Shown piece by piece: positions 1 to 9,566 of a stretch of 64,000 nucleotides of DNA. The notes beneath the pieces are model-generated. The model saw nothing but the letters and a program-made list of their open reading frames with translations. It had not been told where the DNA came from and did no database searches. Position numbers and translations under genes: made by a program. The stretch comes from Inquilinus limosus DSM 16000 (GTDB taxonomy: Bacteria; Pseudomonadota; Alphaproteobacteria; DSM-16000; Inquilinaceae), in contig NZ_AUHM01000005.1 in NCBI RefSeq assembly GCF_000423185.1, positions 310,001 through 374,000 of the forward strand. Reading direction: 5' to 3'. How positions within the stretch are numbered: the first letter of the stretch is position 1; every line of letters starts with the position of its first letter.

Positions 1-2900
1 AGCGCGATCGGCAGCATGCCGGCGGCCATGGCGATGGACGTCATGACGATCGGCCGGGCCCGCTTGGCCGCGGCGTCGATCAGCGCGGAGGCGCGGTCCA
101 TCCCGCCCCGCTGCGCCAGGATCGCGTATTCGACCAGGAGGATCGAGTTCTTGGCGGCGATGCCGAGCAGCATCAGGAGGCCGATGAAGGACGAGATCCC
201 CATCGCATGGCCGGTGATCAGCAGGAAGCCCAGCGCGCCGCCGATCGACAGCGGCAGGGCGATCAGGATGGTGACGGGCTGGACGAAGCCGCGGAACAGC
301 AGCACCAGCGTCACATACATCAGGAACACGCCGGCGATGACGGCCATGGCGAAACCGCGGAACAGCTCCTGCAGCCGCTCCTGGTCGCCGCGCTTCAGCT
401 CGGTGACGCCGGCCGGCAGGTTCCGCATGGTCGGCAGCTGGGCGATCCGCTCCGTCGCCTCGCCGAGCGGGATGCCGGCCAGCTCCGCCTCGATCGTGGC
501 GCTGCGGCTGCGGTCGACCCGGGTGATGCTGTTCGGCCCGGCGCCGTAGGCGATGTCGGCGACGGCACCCAGCGGCACGGTCGCGTTGCTGCCCTTGACC
601 GGCAGGTCGGCGATCATCGCCGGGTCGTCGAGCGCGTCGTCGGCCAGGGTGACCAGGATCGAGATCTGCCGGTCGCCGAGATTGTATTTCGGCAGGTTCT
701 GGTCGATGTCGCCGACGGTGGCGACGCTGACGGTCGAGGCGATGGTCTGCGGCGTCACCCCGGCCTCGGCGGCCCGGGCGGTGTCGGGAGTGACGATGAT
801 CTCCGGCCGCGCGATCGTCTCGGTCGACTCGACATTGGCGAGGCCGGGCACGCCGCGCATCTCGCGCAGCAGGGACTGGCTCGCCGCCTGCAGCGCCGCC
901 GGGTCGTCGCCGGCCAGGGTGACCGAGACCTTGGCGCCGGACTGGCCGTCGGCGCCGAACTGGACGCGGATGCCCGGGATGTCCTGCAGCAAGGTCCTGG
1001 CACGGGCCTCGAAAGCCTGCTGCGTGACGCTGCGCTCGCCGCGCGGGACGAGATCCACCGTCAGGGTGGCGGAGCGCACCTCGCCGGTGGCCTTGCTGCC
1101 CGGCCCCTGTCCGGCGGTGGTGGCGCTGCCGATCGCGGCGAAGACGCTCGCCACCTCCGGCTCCTGCTTCAAGCGCCGCGAGATCTCGATCACCGCCGCG
1201 TCGGTCTCGGCCAGGGTGGCACCGGGCGGCAGCTCGACCGAGGCGACGGAGCGGCCGCGGTCGGTCGCCGGCATGAATTCGGTGGAGAGCTGCGAGGCCA
1301 GCACCGCCGAGCCGACGAAGAAGGCGACGCCGAGGCCGAGCGTGACCCAGCGGTGCCGCAGCGCCAGCCGCAGCAGCCAGAGATAGGCCGGCACCCAGCG
1401 CGGCGCGTCGTCCTCATGCCCGCCGGCGCGGATCAGATAGGCGCCCATCAGCGGCGTCAGCATGCGCGCGACGACCAGCGAGAAGGCGACCGAGACGCAG
1501 GTCGCGACGGCGAAATCCTTGAAGATCTGCCCGGGAATGCCGGGCATGAAGGCAACCGGCAGGAACACGGCGACGATGGTGCCGGTGGTGGCGACGACGG
1601 CGAGGCCGATCTCGTCCGCGGCGTCGATCGCGGCGTCGAAGGCACGCTTGCCGCTCTGCCGCATGTGCCGGACGATGTTCTCGATCTCGACGATGGCGTC
1701 GTCGACCAGGATGCCGACGACCAGCGACAGCGCCAGAAGGGTGATGGTGTTGAGTGAGATGTCGAACAGCGCCATCACCGCGAAGGTCGGGATCAGCGAC
1801 AGCGGCAGCGCGACCGAGGAGACCAGCGTCGCCCGGATGTCGCGCAGGAACAGCCAGACCACGCCGATGGCCAGCAGGGCGCCGAGCCACAGCGCCTCCA
1901 GCGCCGCGTCGTAGCTTTCCAGGACGAAGCCGGAGGAGGAGCTGACCTCCTGGAAGCGCAGATCGGGGCGGGCTGCGCCGATCTCGGCGACCTTGGCGCG
2001 CACCGCGTCGGTGACGTCGGTCTCGCTCGACCCCGTGGTGCGGTAGACGCTGAAGGCCACCACCTCCCGCCCGTCCAGCCGGGCGCGCTGGCGCGGCGTG
2101 TCCCAGCTGTCCTCGACCGTGCCGAGGTCGCCGAGCCGCACCTCGCGGCCGTCGGACAGCGGGATCCGGGCCTCGGCCAGAGCCTCGACCGACCCGGCGC
2201 TGCCGAGGGTGCGGATCGACTGTTCCCGCTCGCTGCGGCCGACCCGGCCGCCCGGCTGGTTGACATTGGTCTCGGCCAGGGTCTGGCTGACCTCGGCGGC
2301 GGTGACGCCGAGCGCGCGCAGCCGGTCGGGGTCGAGCCTCACCCGGATCATCCGGTCGACCCCGCCGGAGCGCTCGATCTTCGACACGTCGTCGACGCCG
2401 AGCAGTGCCTTGCCGATGTCGTTGTCGACCGTCCAGCTCAGCTGGTCGGGGCTCATCGCCGGGGCGTCGACCACGAAGGTGATGATGGCGCCGCCGGTGA
2501 CGTCGACCCGCTCGACTACCGGCGTCTGGGCAGAGGCGGGCAGGTCGGCCTCGATGCCCGAAACCGCGTTGCGCACGTCGTTGGTGGCGCGGTCGATGTC
2601 GGTGCCGAACTTGAACTCGATGGTGGTGACCGAGCTGCCTTCGCTGACCGTGGAGGAGATGTCGTCGACATTGCCGAGGCCGGCGACGGCGTTCTCGACC
2701 AGCTGCGTGACCTGGGTCTCCATCTCGCTCGGCGCCGCGCCGGTCTGCACCACCGTCACCGTGACCGTCGGCAGGTCGATGTCCGGCATGTCGTTGGTGC
2801 GCAGCTGGCCGAAGCCGAAGATTCCGCCCGCGGTCAGCAGCAGGAACAGCACGATCGTCGGGACCGGGTTGCGGATCGACCAGGAGGAGATCGCGTTCAT
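1..2900 (-). CDS. RND (HAE1-type) efflux permease, 3' end cut off
   Basis: Inner-membrane proton/drug antiporter subunit of a tripartite RND pump. About 966 codons are visible and the frame is still open at base 1, where the last residues read GMLPIAL, so only the C-terminal membrane segments are missing from a protein of usual length near 1030. The N terminus (MNAISSWSIRNPVPTIVLFL) is the usual first transmembrane helix, followed by the pore domain (RTNDMPDIDLPTVTVT). Helix 4 carries the DDAIVEIENI motif with the paired acidic residues of the proton relay. The start overlaps the stop of the upstream adaptor gene (ATGA), so the two are translationally coupled. Substrate cannot be read from the sequence. 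Confidence 0.93.
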   Translation of the reverse strand, partial: MNAISSWSIRNPVPTIVLFLLLTAGGIFGFGQLRTNDMPDIDLPTVTVTVVQTGAAPSEMETQVTQLVENAVAGLGNVDDISSTVSEGSSVTTIEFKFGTDIDRATNDVRNAVSGIEADLPASAQTPVVERVDVTGGAIITFVVDAPAMSPDQLSWTVDNDIGKALLGVDDVSKIERSGGVDRMIRVRLDPDRLRALGVTAAEVSQTLAETNVNQPGGRVGRSEREQSIRTLGSAGSVEALAEARIPLSDGREVRLGDLGTVEDSWDTPRQRARLDGREVVAFSVYRTTGSSETDVTDAVRAKVAEIGAARPDLRFQEVSSSSGFVLESYDAALEALWLGALLAIGVVWLFLRDIRATLVSSVALPLSLIPTFAVMALFDISLNTITLLALSLVVGILVDDAIVEIENIVRHMRQSGKRAFDAAIDAADEIGLAVVATTGTIVAVFLPVAFMPGIPGQIFKDFAVATCVSVAFSLVVARMLTPLMGAYLIRAGGHEDDAPRWVPAYLWLLRLALRHRWVTLGLGVAFFVGSAVLASQLSTEFMPATDRGRSVASVELPPGATLAETDAAVIEISRRLKQEPEVASVFAAIGSATTAGQGPGSKATGEVRSATLTVDLVPRGERSVTQQAFEARARTLLQDIPGIRVQFGADGQSGAKVSVTLAGDDPAALQAASQSLLREMRGVPGLANVESTETIARPEIIVTPDTARAAEAGVTPQTIASTVSVATVGDIDQNLPKYNLGDRQISILVTLADDALDDPAMIADLPVKGSNATVPLGAVADIAYGAGPNSITRVDRSRSATIEAELAGIPLGEATERIAQLPTMRNLPAGVTELKRGDQERLQELFRGFAMAVIAGVFLMYVTLVLLFRGFVQPVTILIALPLSIGGALGFLLITGHAMGISSFIGLLMLLGIAAKNSILLVEYAILAQRGGMDRASALIDAAAKRARPIVMTSIAMAAGMLPIA

Positions 2901-4018
2901 CGCGCGGCCTCCGCCACCGCCTCGGCGATGCGGACATGGCCGCCGTCGTCGAGGAAGCCGGCGCCGGCGGTGACCACGCGTTCGCCCTCCGACAGCCCGT
3001 CCTCGATCGCCACCCGGCCGTCGCCGCGGCTGCCGGTGCGCACGGCGCGCAGCCGGGCGGTACCGTCGGCGTCGACGGTGAAGACCCGTGGCTGGCCCTC
3101 GCGCCAGACCAGCGCCGCCTCCGGCACGGTCAGCACGCTGCCGCCGTTCACGCTGATGGAGACTCGCGCGAACATCCCGGGCTTGAGCGCGGTGCCTTCC
3201 GGAAGGTCGGCATAGACGGTGCCGAGCCGGGTGGTGGCGTCGACCTTCTCGGCCGCCGCCCGCACGGTGGCTTTCGTCACCGTTCCGGCGGCATCAGTCA
3301 CCGTCACCGCCTGGCCCGGCCGGATCGCGACGAGATCGCGTTCCGGCACCTTGGCCTGGACCTCCAGGCGGCCGTCGCGGATCAGATGCACCAGCTCGGT
3401 GCCGCTCTGCACCACGGTGCCCAGCACGGCCGGCTTCTCCGCGACGATGCCGGCGACCGGGGCGGTGATGCGGGTCTGGTCCAACTGCACCTGCAGCCGC
3501 TGCAGCACGGCCTGGGCCTGGGCCAGGGCCGCGCGGCTGGTCCGCACCGTGGCGGCGTTCTGGTCCGCCGTCTCCTGGCTGATCGCCTTGGCCGCCAGCA
3601 TGCGGCGGGACCGCGCGTCGACCTGCTCGGCATTGTCCAGCGTCGCCTGCGCCTGGTCGATCGCCGCCTGCTGCTCGGCGATCTGCGCCCGCAGCGTGCG
3701 GTCGTCCAGCCGGGCCAGCAGCTGCCCCTGCTCGACGCGGTCGCCCTCCCGCACCGGGATCTCGACGATGGCGACGCCGCTCAGCTCGGCGCTGACCGTC
3801 AGCTCCTGCCACGCGGCGACGCTGCCGGTCGCGGAGACGGTGCGGGCCAGGCGCTCGGTCCGCGCCGGCTCGACCGCAACTGTCAGGGCCGCCGACGCCG
3901 CGACCGCTTCCGAGGCGGAGGCCTCCTCGGCCGGGGTGGAGTCATGGCAGGCGGCGAGCGCGAGGACGATCGGGAGGAGGCGGGACGGGATGGCGCGTCG
4001 GTGTCGATGCATCGGCAT
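2897..4018 (-). CDS. RND periplasmic adaptor (membrane fusion) lipoprotein
   Basis: Adaptor of the RND pump, linking the permease to an outer-membrane channel. I start it at 4018 (MPMHRHRRA) because a signal peptide with lipobox LALAAC follows within 25 residues; upstream in-frame codons would add an unlikely N-terminal tail. ATG at 4012 is an alternative. About 373 residues: lipid-modified Cys, beta-barrel and lipoyl half-motifs flanking a coiled-coil hairpin rich in Ala and Gln (residues roughly 95-180), then a C-terminal barrel. The gene ends in an ATGA overlap with the permease. No outer-membrane factor gene is seen next to it in this window. Confidence 0.9.
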   Translation of the reverse strand: MPMHRHRRAIPSRLLPIVLALAACHDSTPAEEASASEAVAASAALTVAVEPARTERLARTVSATGSVAAWQELTVSAELSGVAIVEIPVREGDRVEQGQLLARLDDRTLRAQIAEQQAAIDQAQATLDNAEQVDARSRRMLAAKAISQETADQNAATVRTSRAALAQAQAVLQRLQVQLDQTRITAPVAGIVAEKPAVLGTVVQSGTELVHLIRDGRLEVQAKVPERDLVAIRPGQAVTVTDAAGTVTKATVRAAAEKVDATTRLGTVYADLPEGTALKPGMFARVSISVNGGSVLTVPEAALVWREGQPRVFTVDADGTARLRAVRTGSRGDGRVAIEDGLSEGERVVTAGAGFLDDGGHVRIAEAVAEAAR

Positions 4019-4136
4019 GGTCTTCGGGATACCCGGGGCGTGCGGGCCGCGATTGGGCCGCGACACTAAGACGAAGCCATGGCTGCGGTTGGTCCGCATG
4101 TTTCCCGATGCAAACGGGGCAGTGCGTTTCGTGTCC

Positions 4137-4167
4137 GAACATTGCCGGTGCTGGCCCGGCAATGTTC
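4137..4167. repeat. 12-bp perfect inverted repeat between two transport operons
   Basis: GAACATTGCCGG at 4137-4148 is mirrored by CCGGCAATGTTC at 4156-4167 with a 7-base spacer. It lies upstream of the RND adaptor (start 4018) and downstream of the ABC permease stop (4187), both read on the minus strand. No T-run follows on that strand, so an operator or a rho-independent-like stem without U-tract are both possible. Confidence 0.5.
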
Positions 4168-4186
4168 CGTTGCAAAAATCGGACGC

Positions 4187-4948
4187 TCAGGTCTTGAGGC
4201 GATACCCGGTTTTGAAGATCCAGGCCACGACCGCCAGGCAGATCGCCAGGAAGGCCAGGGTCATGGCGAGACTCACCGCGATGTTCACATCGGCGATCCC
4301 GTAGAAGCTCCAGCGGAAGCCGCTGATCAGGTAGACCACCGGGTTGAATAGCGCGACCGTCTGCCAGAAGGGCGGCAGCATGGCGATCGAGTAGAAGCTG
4401 CCGCCGAGGAAGGTCAGCGGCGTGATGATCAACAGCGGCACCAGCTGCAGCTTCTCGAATCCGTCGGCCCAGATGCCGATGATGAAGCCGAACAGGCTGA
4501 AGGTGACCGCCGTCAGCACCAGGAACAGCAGCATCCAGAGCGGGTGAACCACCTGCAGCGGCACGAACAGGCCGGCGGTCGCGAGGATGATCAGGCCGAG
4601 GATGATCGACTTGGTGGCGGCCGCCCCGACATAGGCCACGACGATCTCGAGATAGGAGACGGGCGCCGACAGCAGCTCGTAGATCGTGCCGATGAATTTC
4701 GGGAAATAGATGCCGAGCGAGGCGTTGGAGATGCTCTGGGTCAGCAGCGACAGCATGATCAGCCCGGGCACGATGAAGGCGCCGTAGCTGACCCCGTGGA
4801 TCTCCTCGATGCGCGAGCCGAGGGCCGAGCCGAAGACGACGAAGTACAGCGAGGTCGAGATCACCGGCGACAGGATGCTCTGCATCAGGGTGCGCCCGGT
4901 GCGCGCCATCTCCGACAGGTAGATCGCGCGGATCGCATAGAGGTTCAT
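4187..4948 (-). CDS. ABC-2 type transporter permease (YadH-like)
   Basis: Membrane half of an ABC-2 exporter, 253 residues with six hydrophobic segments. The N terminus [20 protein letters not shown] and the central loop ([12 protein letters not shown], then [20 protein letters not shown]) are typical of the ABC2_membrane family found in drug, polysaccharide and LPS-component exporters of YadG/YadH type. The start at 4948 overlaps the stop of the ATPase gene by ATGA, giving a two-gene operon. The substrate is unknown. Confidence 0.88.
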   Translation of the reverse strand: MNLYAIRAIYLSEMARTGRTLMQSILSPVISTSLYFVVFGSALGSRIEEIHGVSYGAFIVPGLIMLSLLTQSISNASLGIYFPKFIGTIYELLSAPVSYLEIVVAYVGAAATKSIILGLIILATAGLFVPLQVVHPLWMLLFLVLTAVTFSLFGFIIGIWADGFEKLQLVPLLIITPLTFLGGSFYSIAMLPPFWQTVALFNPVVYLISGFRWSFYGIADVNIAVSLAMTLAFLAICLAVVAWIFKTGYRLKT

Positions 4949-5871
4949 CGCCGTTCGCTCACCAGCCTGACGAAGATCTCCTCCAGCGAGCTCTGGCTCG
5001 TGTGGAGGTCCTTGAACCGGATCCCGGCATCGGCGACGGCTTGCAGCACCGCGGTGATGCCGGTCCGCTCGCCCTGCGTGTCGTAGGTGTAGACCAGCTC
5101 CGTGCCGTCGGCCGACAGCGACAGCTGATGCGTGGCCAGCGCCTCGGGAAGTCTGTCCAGGGGGCCCTGCAACTGCAGGGTCAGCTGCTTCTTGCCCAGC
5201 TTGCGCATCAGCTCGGCCTTCTCCTCGACCAGGACGATCTCGCCCTTGCGGATCACTCCGATCCGGTCGGCCATCTCCTCGGCCTCGTCGATGTAATGGG
5301 TGGTCAGGATGATGGTCACGCCCTGGTCCCGCAGCGTGCGGACCAGCCGCCACATATCCTGCCGCAGCTCGACATCCACCCCCGCCGTCGGCTCGTCCAG
5401 GAACAGGATCTGCGGCTCATGCGCCAGCGCCTTGGCGATCAGCACCCGGCGCTTCATGCCGCCGGACAGCGTCATGATCTTGCTGTCCTTCTTCTCCCAC
5501 AGCGACAGGTCGCGCAGCACCTTCTCGATATGGGCCGGGTTCGCCGGCTTGCCGAACAGGCCCCGGCTGAAGGCGGCGTTGGCCCAGACGGTGGTGAAGG
5601 CGTCCGTCGTCAGCTCTTGCGGGACGAGGCCGATTCTGGACCGGGCGGCGCGGTAGTCGGTCACGATGTCGTGCCCGTCCACCGTCACCGTCCCGCCGCT
5701 TGGCCGGACGATGCCGCAGATGATGTTGATCAACGTGGTCTTGCCGGCGCCGTTCGGGCCCAGCAGAGCGAAGATCTCGCCGCGGCGGATCTCCAGATCG
5801 ACGCCCTTCAGCGCCTGGAAGCCCGAAGCGTAGGTCTTCGCGAGATTCGTGACGGTGATGATCGGCGGCAT
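4945..5871 (-). CDS. ABC-2 exporter ATP-binding protein (YadG-like)
   Basis: Cytoplasmic ATPase of the exporter, 308 residues. It has Walker [10 protein letters not shown], signature [15 protein letters not shown], Walker [13 protein letters not shown] and a switch His in [14 protein letters not shown]-terminal extension of about 80 residues follows the nucleotide-binding fold, as is usual in this family. I chose the ATG at 5871 ([14 protein letters not shown]) because the ABC fold begins directly after it; in-frame codons upstream to about 6018 encode an unrelated basic tail. It forms an operon with the permease through an ATGA overlap. Confidence 0.92.
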   Translation of the reverse strand: MPPIITVTNLAKTYASGFQALKGVDLEIRRGEIFALLGPNGAGKTTLINIICGIVRPSGGTVTVDGHDIVTDYRAARSRIGLVPQELTTDAFTTVWANAAFSRGLFGKPANPAHIEKVLRDLSLWEKKDSKIMTLSGGMKRRVLIAKALAHEPQILFLDEPTAGVDVELRQDMWRLVRTLRDQGVTIILTTHYIDEAEEMADRIGVIRKGEIVLVEEKAELMRKLGKKQLTLQLQGPLDRLPEALATHQLSLSADGTELVYTYDTQGERTGITAVLQAVADAGIRFKDLHTSQSSLEEIFVRLVSERR

Positions 5872-6056
5872 GGCGGCGACGATACCCGATGCGGACGGCG
5901 TTCGGTGAGGCTTCGTGAGCCAGGTGGGCGACAGTCTTAGCCGGACCGGGCAAGGGCGGACTGTGCGCCCGCGCACAGGAAGACTGCAAGAACGCGGTCT
6001 TCCGGTCTGGAGAGCCATTCACCAAGTCGCCTCCGCAACCTGAAAGGAAACGAACC

Positions 6057-6482
6057 ATGGGCGCTCCCTCCCCCGATCTCTCCAACCTGTGGCTCGCGCG
6101 CGCCTTCAATGCGCAGGACGTCGAAGCGGCCGCCGCGCTGTACCATCCCGAGGCCTCGATCGTGCAGGTGAACGAGGTCCATGGCGGCACCACAATTGCG
6201 CGTGGCGCCGACGCGATCCGGGCGACGATGGCGGCCTATGTCGGCCTGAAGCCGCACATGGATGTCGTCACCCACCATGTCACCATCGCCGGCGACTTCG
6301 CGATGACGCGCTCGCAGTGGCGGATCACCGGTCAGGACATGGATGGCAGGCCGATCGACATCCATCATCACGGCATGGAGGTTCACCGGAAAGGCGAAGA
6401 CGGCACTTGGTACTTCTTCATCGATCATCCGTTTGGCGCCGATGCGAGCTGGGCTGTCGAGCGGCCGCCGCAGACGGATTGA
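6057..6482 (+). CDS. SnoaL/NTF2-like family protein
   Basis: Small 141-residue protein of the NTF2-like cone fold (SnoaL or DUF4440-like group). The opening helix contains FNAQDVEAAAALYHPEAS, a pattern seen in SnoaL-like proteins, followed by RGADAIRATMAAYVGL and a C-terminal sheet with WRITGQDMDG and WYFFIDHPFG. Such proteins are often isomerases, cyclases or simple ligand binders, and no catalytic assignment can be made here. AAAGGAAA lies about 8 bases before the ATG. It is divergent from the ABC exporter; the perfect palindrome CTGTGCGC-CC-GCGCACAG at 5961-5978 lies in the gap. Confidence 0.75.
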   Translation: MGAPSPDLSNLWLARAFNAQDVEAAAALYHPEASIVQVNEVHGGTTIARGADAIRATMAAYVGLKPHMDVVTHHVTIAGDFAMTRSQWRITGQDMDGRPIDIHHHGMEVHRKGEDGTWYFFIDHPFGADASWAVERPPQTD

Positions 6483-6528
6483 GCGACACCGTCGAAGCAC
6501 GAACACGCGGACCGTCCCCCGCCACCGA

Positions 6529-7221
6529 TCAGCCGCCCGTCCTCTCGTCGCTGGTCACGGCGCCGTCGACCAGGTGGATGCGCCGGTCCATCCGCGATGC
6601 CAGGTCAATGTCGTGGGTCACCGCCACCACGGTCTTGCCGCGGTCGCGCACCAGCCCCGAGAGGATGGCGAAGACCTGCTCCGAGCTGTGCGAGTCGAGG
6701 CTGCCGGTGGGCTCGTCGGCCAGCAGCAGCGGCGGGTCGTTGGCCAGCGACCGCGCCACCGCCACCCGCTGGCGCTGGCCGCCGGACAGCTGGTCCGGCC
6801 GCTTGCCGCGGTGGTCGGCGAGGCCGAGCGCGTCGAGCAGCGCGTCGGCGCGCTCCTGCCTCTGGCGGGCGGAGAGGCGGCCGAGCTTGCGCATCGGGAT
6901 CTCGACATTCTCGCGCGCCGTGAACTCCGGCAGCAGGAAATGGAACTGGAAGACGAAGCCTATCGATTCCAGGCGCAGCCGAGCGCGGCCGCGCTCATCC
7001 AGCGCCGCCGCCTCCTGCCCGGCGATGCGCAGCTCCCCCTCGGTCTGCCGGTCGAGCAGGCCGAGCAGGTAGAGCAGCGAGGACTTGCCGGAGCCGGACG
7101 GGCCGGTGACGGCGACGAGCTCCCGCTCGCCGATGGTCAGCGACACGTCCTTCACCAGCGTCACCGGGACCGTCTCCGGCAGCACCCGGGTCAGGCCGAC
7201 GGCTTCGATCAGCGAGCTCAT
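6529..7221 (-). CDS. ABC exporter ATPase, LolD/MacB/DevA-like
   Basis: 230-residue ATPase of the LolD/MacB-type subgroup. Visible motifs are Walker [12 protein letters not shown], signature [16 protein letters not shown], Walker [13 protein letters not shown] and switch His [11 protein letters not shown]. The Q-loop region [19 protein letters not shown] matches this subgroup, which works with FtsX-like permeases and moves substrates from the inner membrane outward rather than through it. It is third in an adaptor-permease-ATPase operon, with an ATGA overlap to the permease, the gene order of DevBCA-type exporters. Confidence 0.92.
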   Translation of the reverse strand: MSSLIEAVGLTRVLPETVPVTLVKDVSLTIGERELVAVTGPSGSGKSSLLYLLGLLDRQTEGELRIAGQEAAALDERGRARLRLESIGFVFQFHFLLPEFTARENVEIPMRKLGRLSARQRQERADALLDALGLADHRGKRPDQLSGGQRQRVAVARSLANDPPLLLADEPTGSLDSHSSEQVFAILSGLVRDRGKTVVAVTHDIDLASRMDRRIHLVDGAVTSDERTGG

Positions 7222-8465
7222 GTCGCCCCCCGGATGATGTCGACCGGGTTCAGCCTCGCCGCCTGGCGGGCGGGCAGGTAGCCGGCGATCCCGGCGGCGG
7301 CCAGGGCGAAGGCGGCGGCGATCAAGTAGTGCCAGGGGCTCCAGGTCAGAGGCAGATGCGTGATCTCGCGCCCAACGGCGGCGCCGGACAGGCGCAGCTC
7401 GATCTGCGACAGGGCGAAGCACAGGCCGAAGCCGAGCACCCATCCGACCAGCGAGCCGGCGAGACCGAGCGTCAGACCCTCCAGCAGGAACAGCCGGCGC
7501 ATGTCCCGCGCCTCGAAGCCGAGCGACTTGAGAATGGCGATGTCGCGCGCCTTCTCATGGGTGATGGTGGAGACGATGTTGAAGATGCCGAAGCCGGCCA
7601 CCAGCAGGATGGCGCCGACCACCGTGTACATGATGATGTTGCGGATGACGAAGGCCTCGAGCAGCGACTCGTTCGCCTCCTGCCAGGCCACTGCCTTGTA
7701 GCCGATCTGCGCCTCCACCCGCTTGGCCACGGCCGGCGCGACGTTCGGGTCGTCGAGGCGCAGCCGGATCTCGTTGATGGCGTTCGGCCGCTCGCTCAGG
7801 ATCTGCGCGATCTTCAAGAGGACGTAGCCCTCGCCCTCGTCGCGGGCGGTGACGCCGGTGTGGAACAGGCCGACGATCTTGACCGCCCGGCTCTGGCCGG
7901 TGGCGGAGACGAGGGTGACGGTGGTGCCGAGATCGGCGCCCAGCCGCTTCGCCAGGCTGTCCCCGACGACGATGTTGTTGCCGCCGGCGATCAGGGAATC
8001 GAAGCTGCCCTGCCGGAAGTCCTGGGCGATCGAGGAGACGCGGGCCTCCTGCTGCGGCTCGATGCCGAAGATGGTGATGCCGATGTCGCGCCCGCCATAG
8101 CGCACCACGCCCTGGGTCTTCAGGGTGGTCGACATCCGGCCCGGGATCCAGGCGTTCAGCGCCGCCACCGCGGCGGTCGGGTTCAGGATGCCGCGCCGGT
8201 CGTCGCGGGGCCGAAGCCCGGCGATCTCGACCGCGTCGAAGATGTCCTCCGCCGGCTGCCGCGCCGCCGTCCGCCGCTCGTCGGTGATCTGGACATGCGG
8301 CATGGTGTCGATCAGCTGGGCGACGAAATCGTCCTCGCCGCCCTGCATCAGCGCCGCCATGGCGATCGAGAAGCCGACGCCCAGCGCCGTGCCCAGGATC
8401 GCGACCAGGGTCTGCCGGCCGCGGCCAATGATGTGGGTGACGGCGAGGTCGAGCAGCAGCCGCAC
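7218..8465 (-). CDS. ABC transporter permease, MacB_PCD/FtsX type
   Basis: 415-residue permease: one N-terminal membrane helix, a large periplasmic domain (roughly residues 40-260) and a C-terminal FtsX block of three helices (IIMYTVVGAILLVAGFGIFN near 270, then two more). EKARDIAILKSLGF is the coupling-helix motif of FtsX/LolC-type permeases. The GTG start at 8465 is preceded by a strong GGAGGGAGG ribosome site at 7-base spacing. It lies between the adaptor and ATPase genes and overlaps the latter. The substrate is not evident. Confidence 0.9.
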   Translation of the reverse strand: MRLLLDLAVTHIIGRGRQTLVAILGTALGVGFSIAMAALMQGGEDDFVAQLIDTMPHVQITDERRTAARQPAEDIFDAVEIAGLRPRDDRRGILNPTAAVAALNAWIPGRMSTTLKTQGVVRYGGRDIGITIFGIEPQQEARVSSIAQDFRQGSFDSLIAGGNNIVVGDSLAKRLGADLGTTVTLVSATGQSRAVKIVGLFHTGVTARDEGEGYVLLKIAQILSERPNAINEIRLRLDDPNVAPAVAKRVEAQIGYKAVAWQEANESLLEAFVIRNIIMYTVVGAILLVAGFGIFNIVSTITHEKARDIAILKSLGFEARDMRRLFLLEGLTLGLAGSLVGWVLGFGLCFALSQIELRLSGAAVGREITHLPLTWSPWHYLIAAAFALAAAGIAGYLPARQAARLNPVDIIRGAT

Positions 8466-8468
8466 GGC

Positions 8469-9473
8469 TCAGCCTCCCTCCGGCGCCACCCGGGCGCCGT
8501 CGGCCAGGGTCTCGGGGAAGGGGGTGATCACGCGGTCGCCCTCGGCCAGACCGGACAGCACCTGGAAATCCCGGATGCCGCGGATGCCGATCTCGAGCGT
8601 CCGGCGCCGGGCCCGGTTGTCGGCATCGACCGTGAAGACGGCGTCTCCGTTCACCGCCTCGGTCGGGATCAGCAGGGCGTTCGGCACGGTGCGGTTGACG
8701 ATGTTGACGTCGACCGTCATGCCGATCCGGACCGGCGTGTCGTCCGGCAGGGCCAGACGCACGCGATAGGTCTTGGCCACCGGGTCGCCCTTCGGCGTGA
8801 TGCTGTCGACCGTGGCCGGCAGCGCCTGGCCGGGGAAGGCGTCGGAACGCAGCAGCGCCTTCTGCCCGACCGCGACCTGGGGGATGTCCTCCTCATTGAC
8901 GTCGGCGATGACCCAGAGCGGCTTCGGCTCGCCGACCCAGAACAGGATGGTGCCGGGGTCGACGATCTCGCCGACCTCGCCGTCCTTGCGCAGCACCAGG
9001 CCCTGCATGGGCGACCGCAGCACGTAGTTCTCCAGCTTCGCGGTCTGGCCGGCGATCAGCGCCTCCAGCTGCGCCAGCTCGCTGCGCGCCTGGTCGAGAT
9101 CCCGGACGCTGGCGACGTTGCGGCCGGCCAGCACCAGCTGCCGCTCGTGCTCCGCCGCCGCCAGCTTCTGCCGCGCCTTCAGCTCGGCCAGCGTCGCCTC
9201 GGCCTCCCGGCTGTCCAGCCGGGCCAGCTCCGCGCCGAATTCCACCGGCTCACCCTCGCAGTCGCACAGGGACACGATGCGCTCGCGGATCAGCGGCGTC
9301 ACCTTCGCCCAGACGCGCGGCTCGACCACCCCGGTGGCGTAGACGATCTGCGCCGCCTCACCGCGCCGTGGCGCCACGGTCTGGACCGGGGTCGGGCGGG
9401 CGAACAGCCAATAGGCGCCGCCGACAATCAGCGCGAGCACCAGGACGGCGGACAGGATGCGGACGGTCTTCAC
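8469..9473 (-). CDS. HlyD-like periplasmic adaptor of an ABC exporter
   Basis: 334-residue membrane fusion protein: an N-terminal signal anchor (ILSAVLVLALIVGGAYWLF), a lipoyl half domain, a coiled coil (ELKARQKLAAAEHERQLVLA) and a C-terminal barrel ending ADGARVAPEGG. The start is a GTG at 9473 (VKTVRILSAV) with GGAG six bases upstream. Longer in-frame starts would run antisense through the divergent tetR gene and are rejected. First gene of the exporter operon, transcribed away from the TetR regulator and probably controlled by it through the intergenic palindrome. Confidence 0.87.
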   Translation of the reverse strand: MKTVRILSAVLVLALIVGGAYWLFARPTPVQTVAPRRGEAAQIVYATGVVEPRVWAKVTPLIRERIVSLCDCEGEPVEFGAELARLDSREAEATLAELKARQKLAAAEHERQLVLAGRNVASVRDLDQARSELAQLEALIAGQTAKLENYVLRSPMQGLVLRKDGEVGEIVDPGTILFWVGEPKPLWVIADVNEEDIPQVAVGQKALLRSDAFPGQALPATVDSITPKGDPVAKTYRVRLALPDDTPVRIGMTVDVNIVNRTVPNALLIPTEAVNGDAVFTVDADNRARRRTLEIGIRGIRDFQVLSGLAEGDRVITPFPETLADGARVAPEGG

Positions 9474-9503
9474 TTCCGGCTCCGACGGCTGCGAGTCGGC
9501 GAG

Positions 9504-9540
9504 AATATATATACGAAACAGTATCGTTTCGATATACGGT
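9504..9540. promoter_or_regulatory. Putative TetR operator and divergent promoter
   Basis: The 93-base gap between the adaptor GTG (9473) and the tetR GTG (9567) holds an AT-rich palindrome in otherwise GC-rich DNA: CGAAAC at 9514-9519 and GTTTCG at 9526-9531 around a 6-base centre, flanked by ATATATAT and ATATAC that can serve as -10 elements. Position and symmetry fit the operator of the adjacent TetR protein, controlling itself and the exporter. Confidence 0.65.
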
Positions 9541-9566
9541 TCCGAGGCGGAGTTGGAGAGGTCGAT

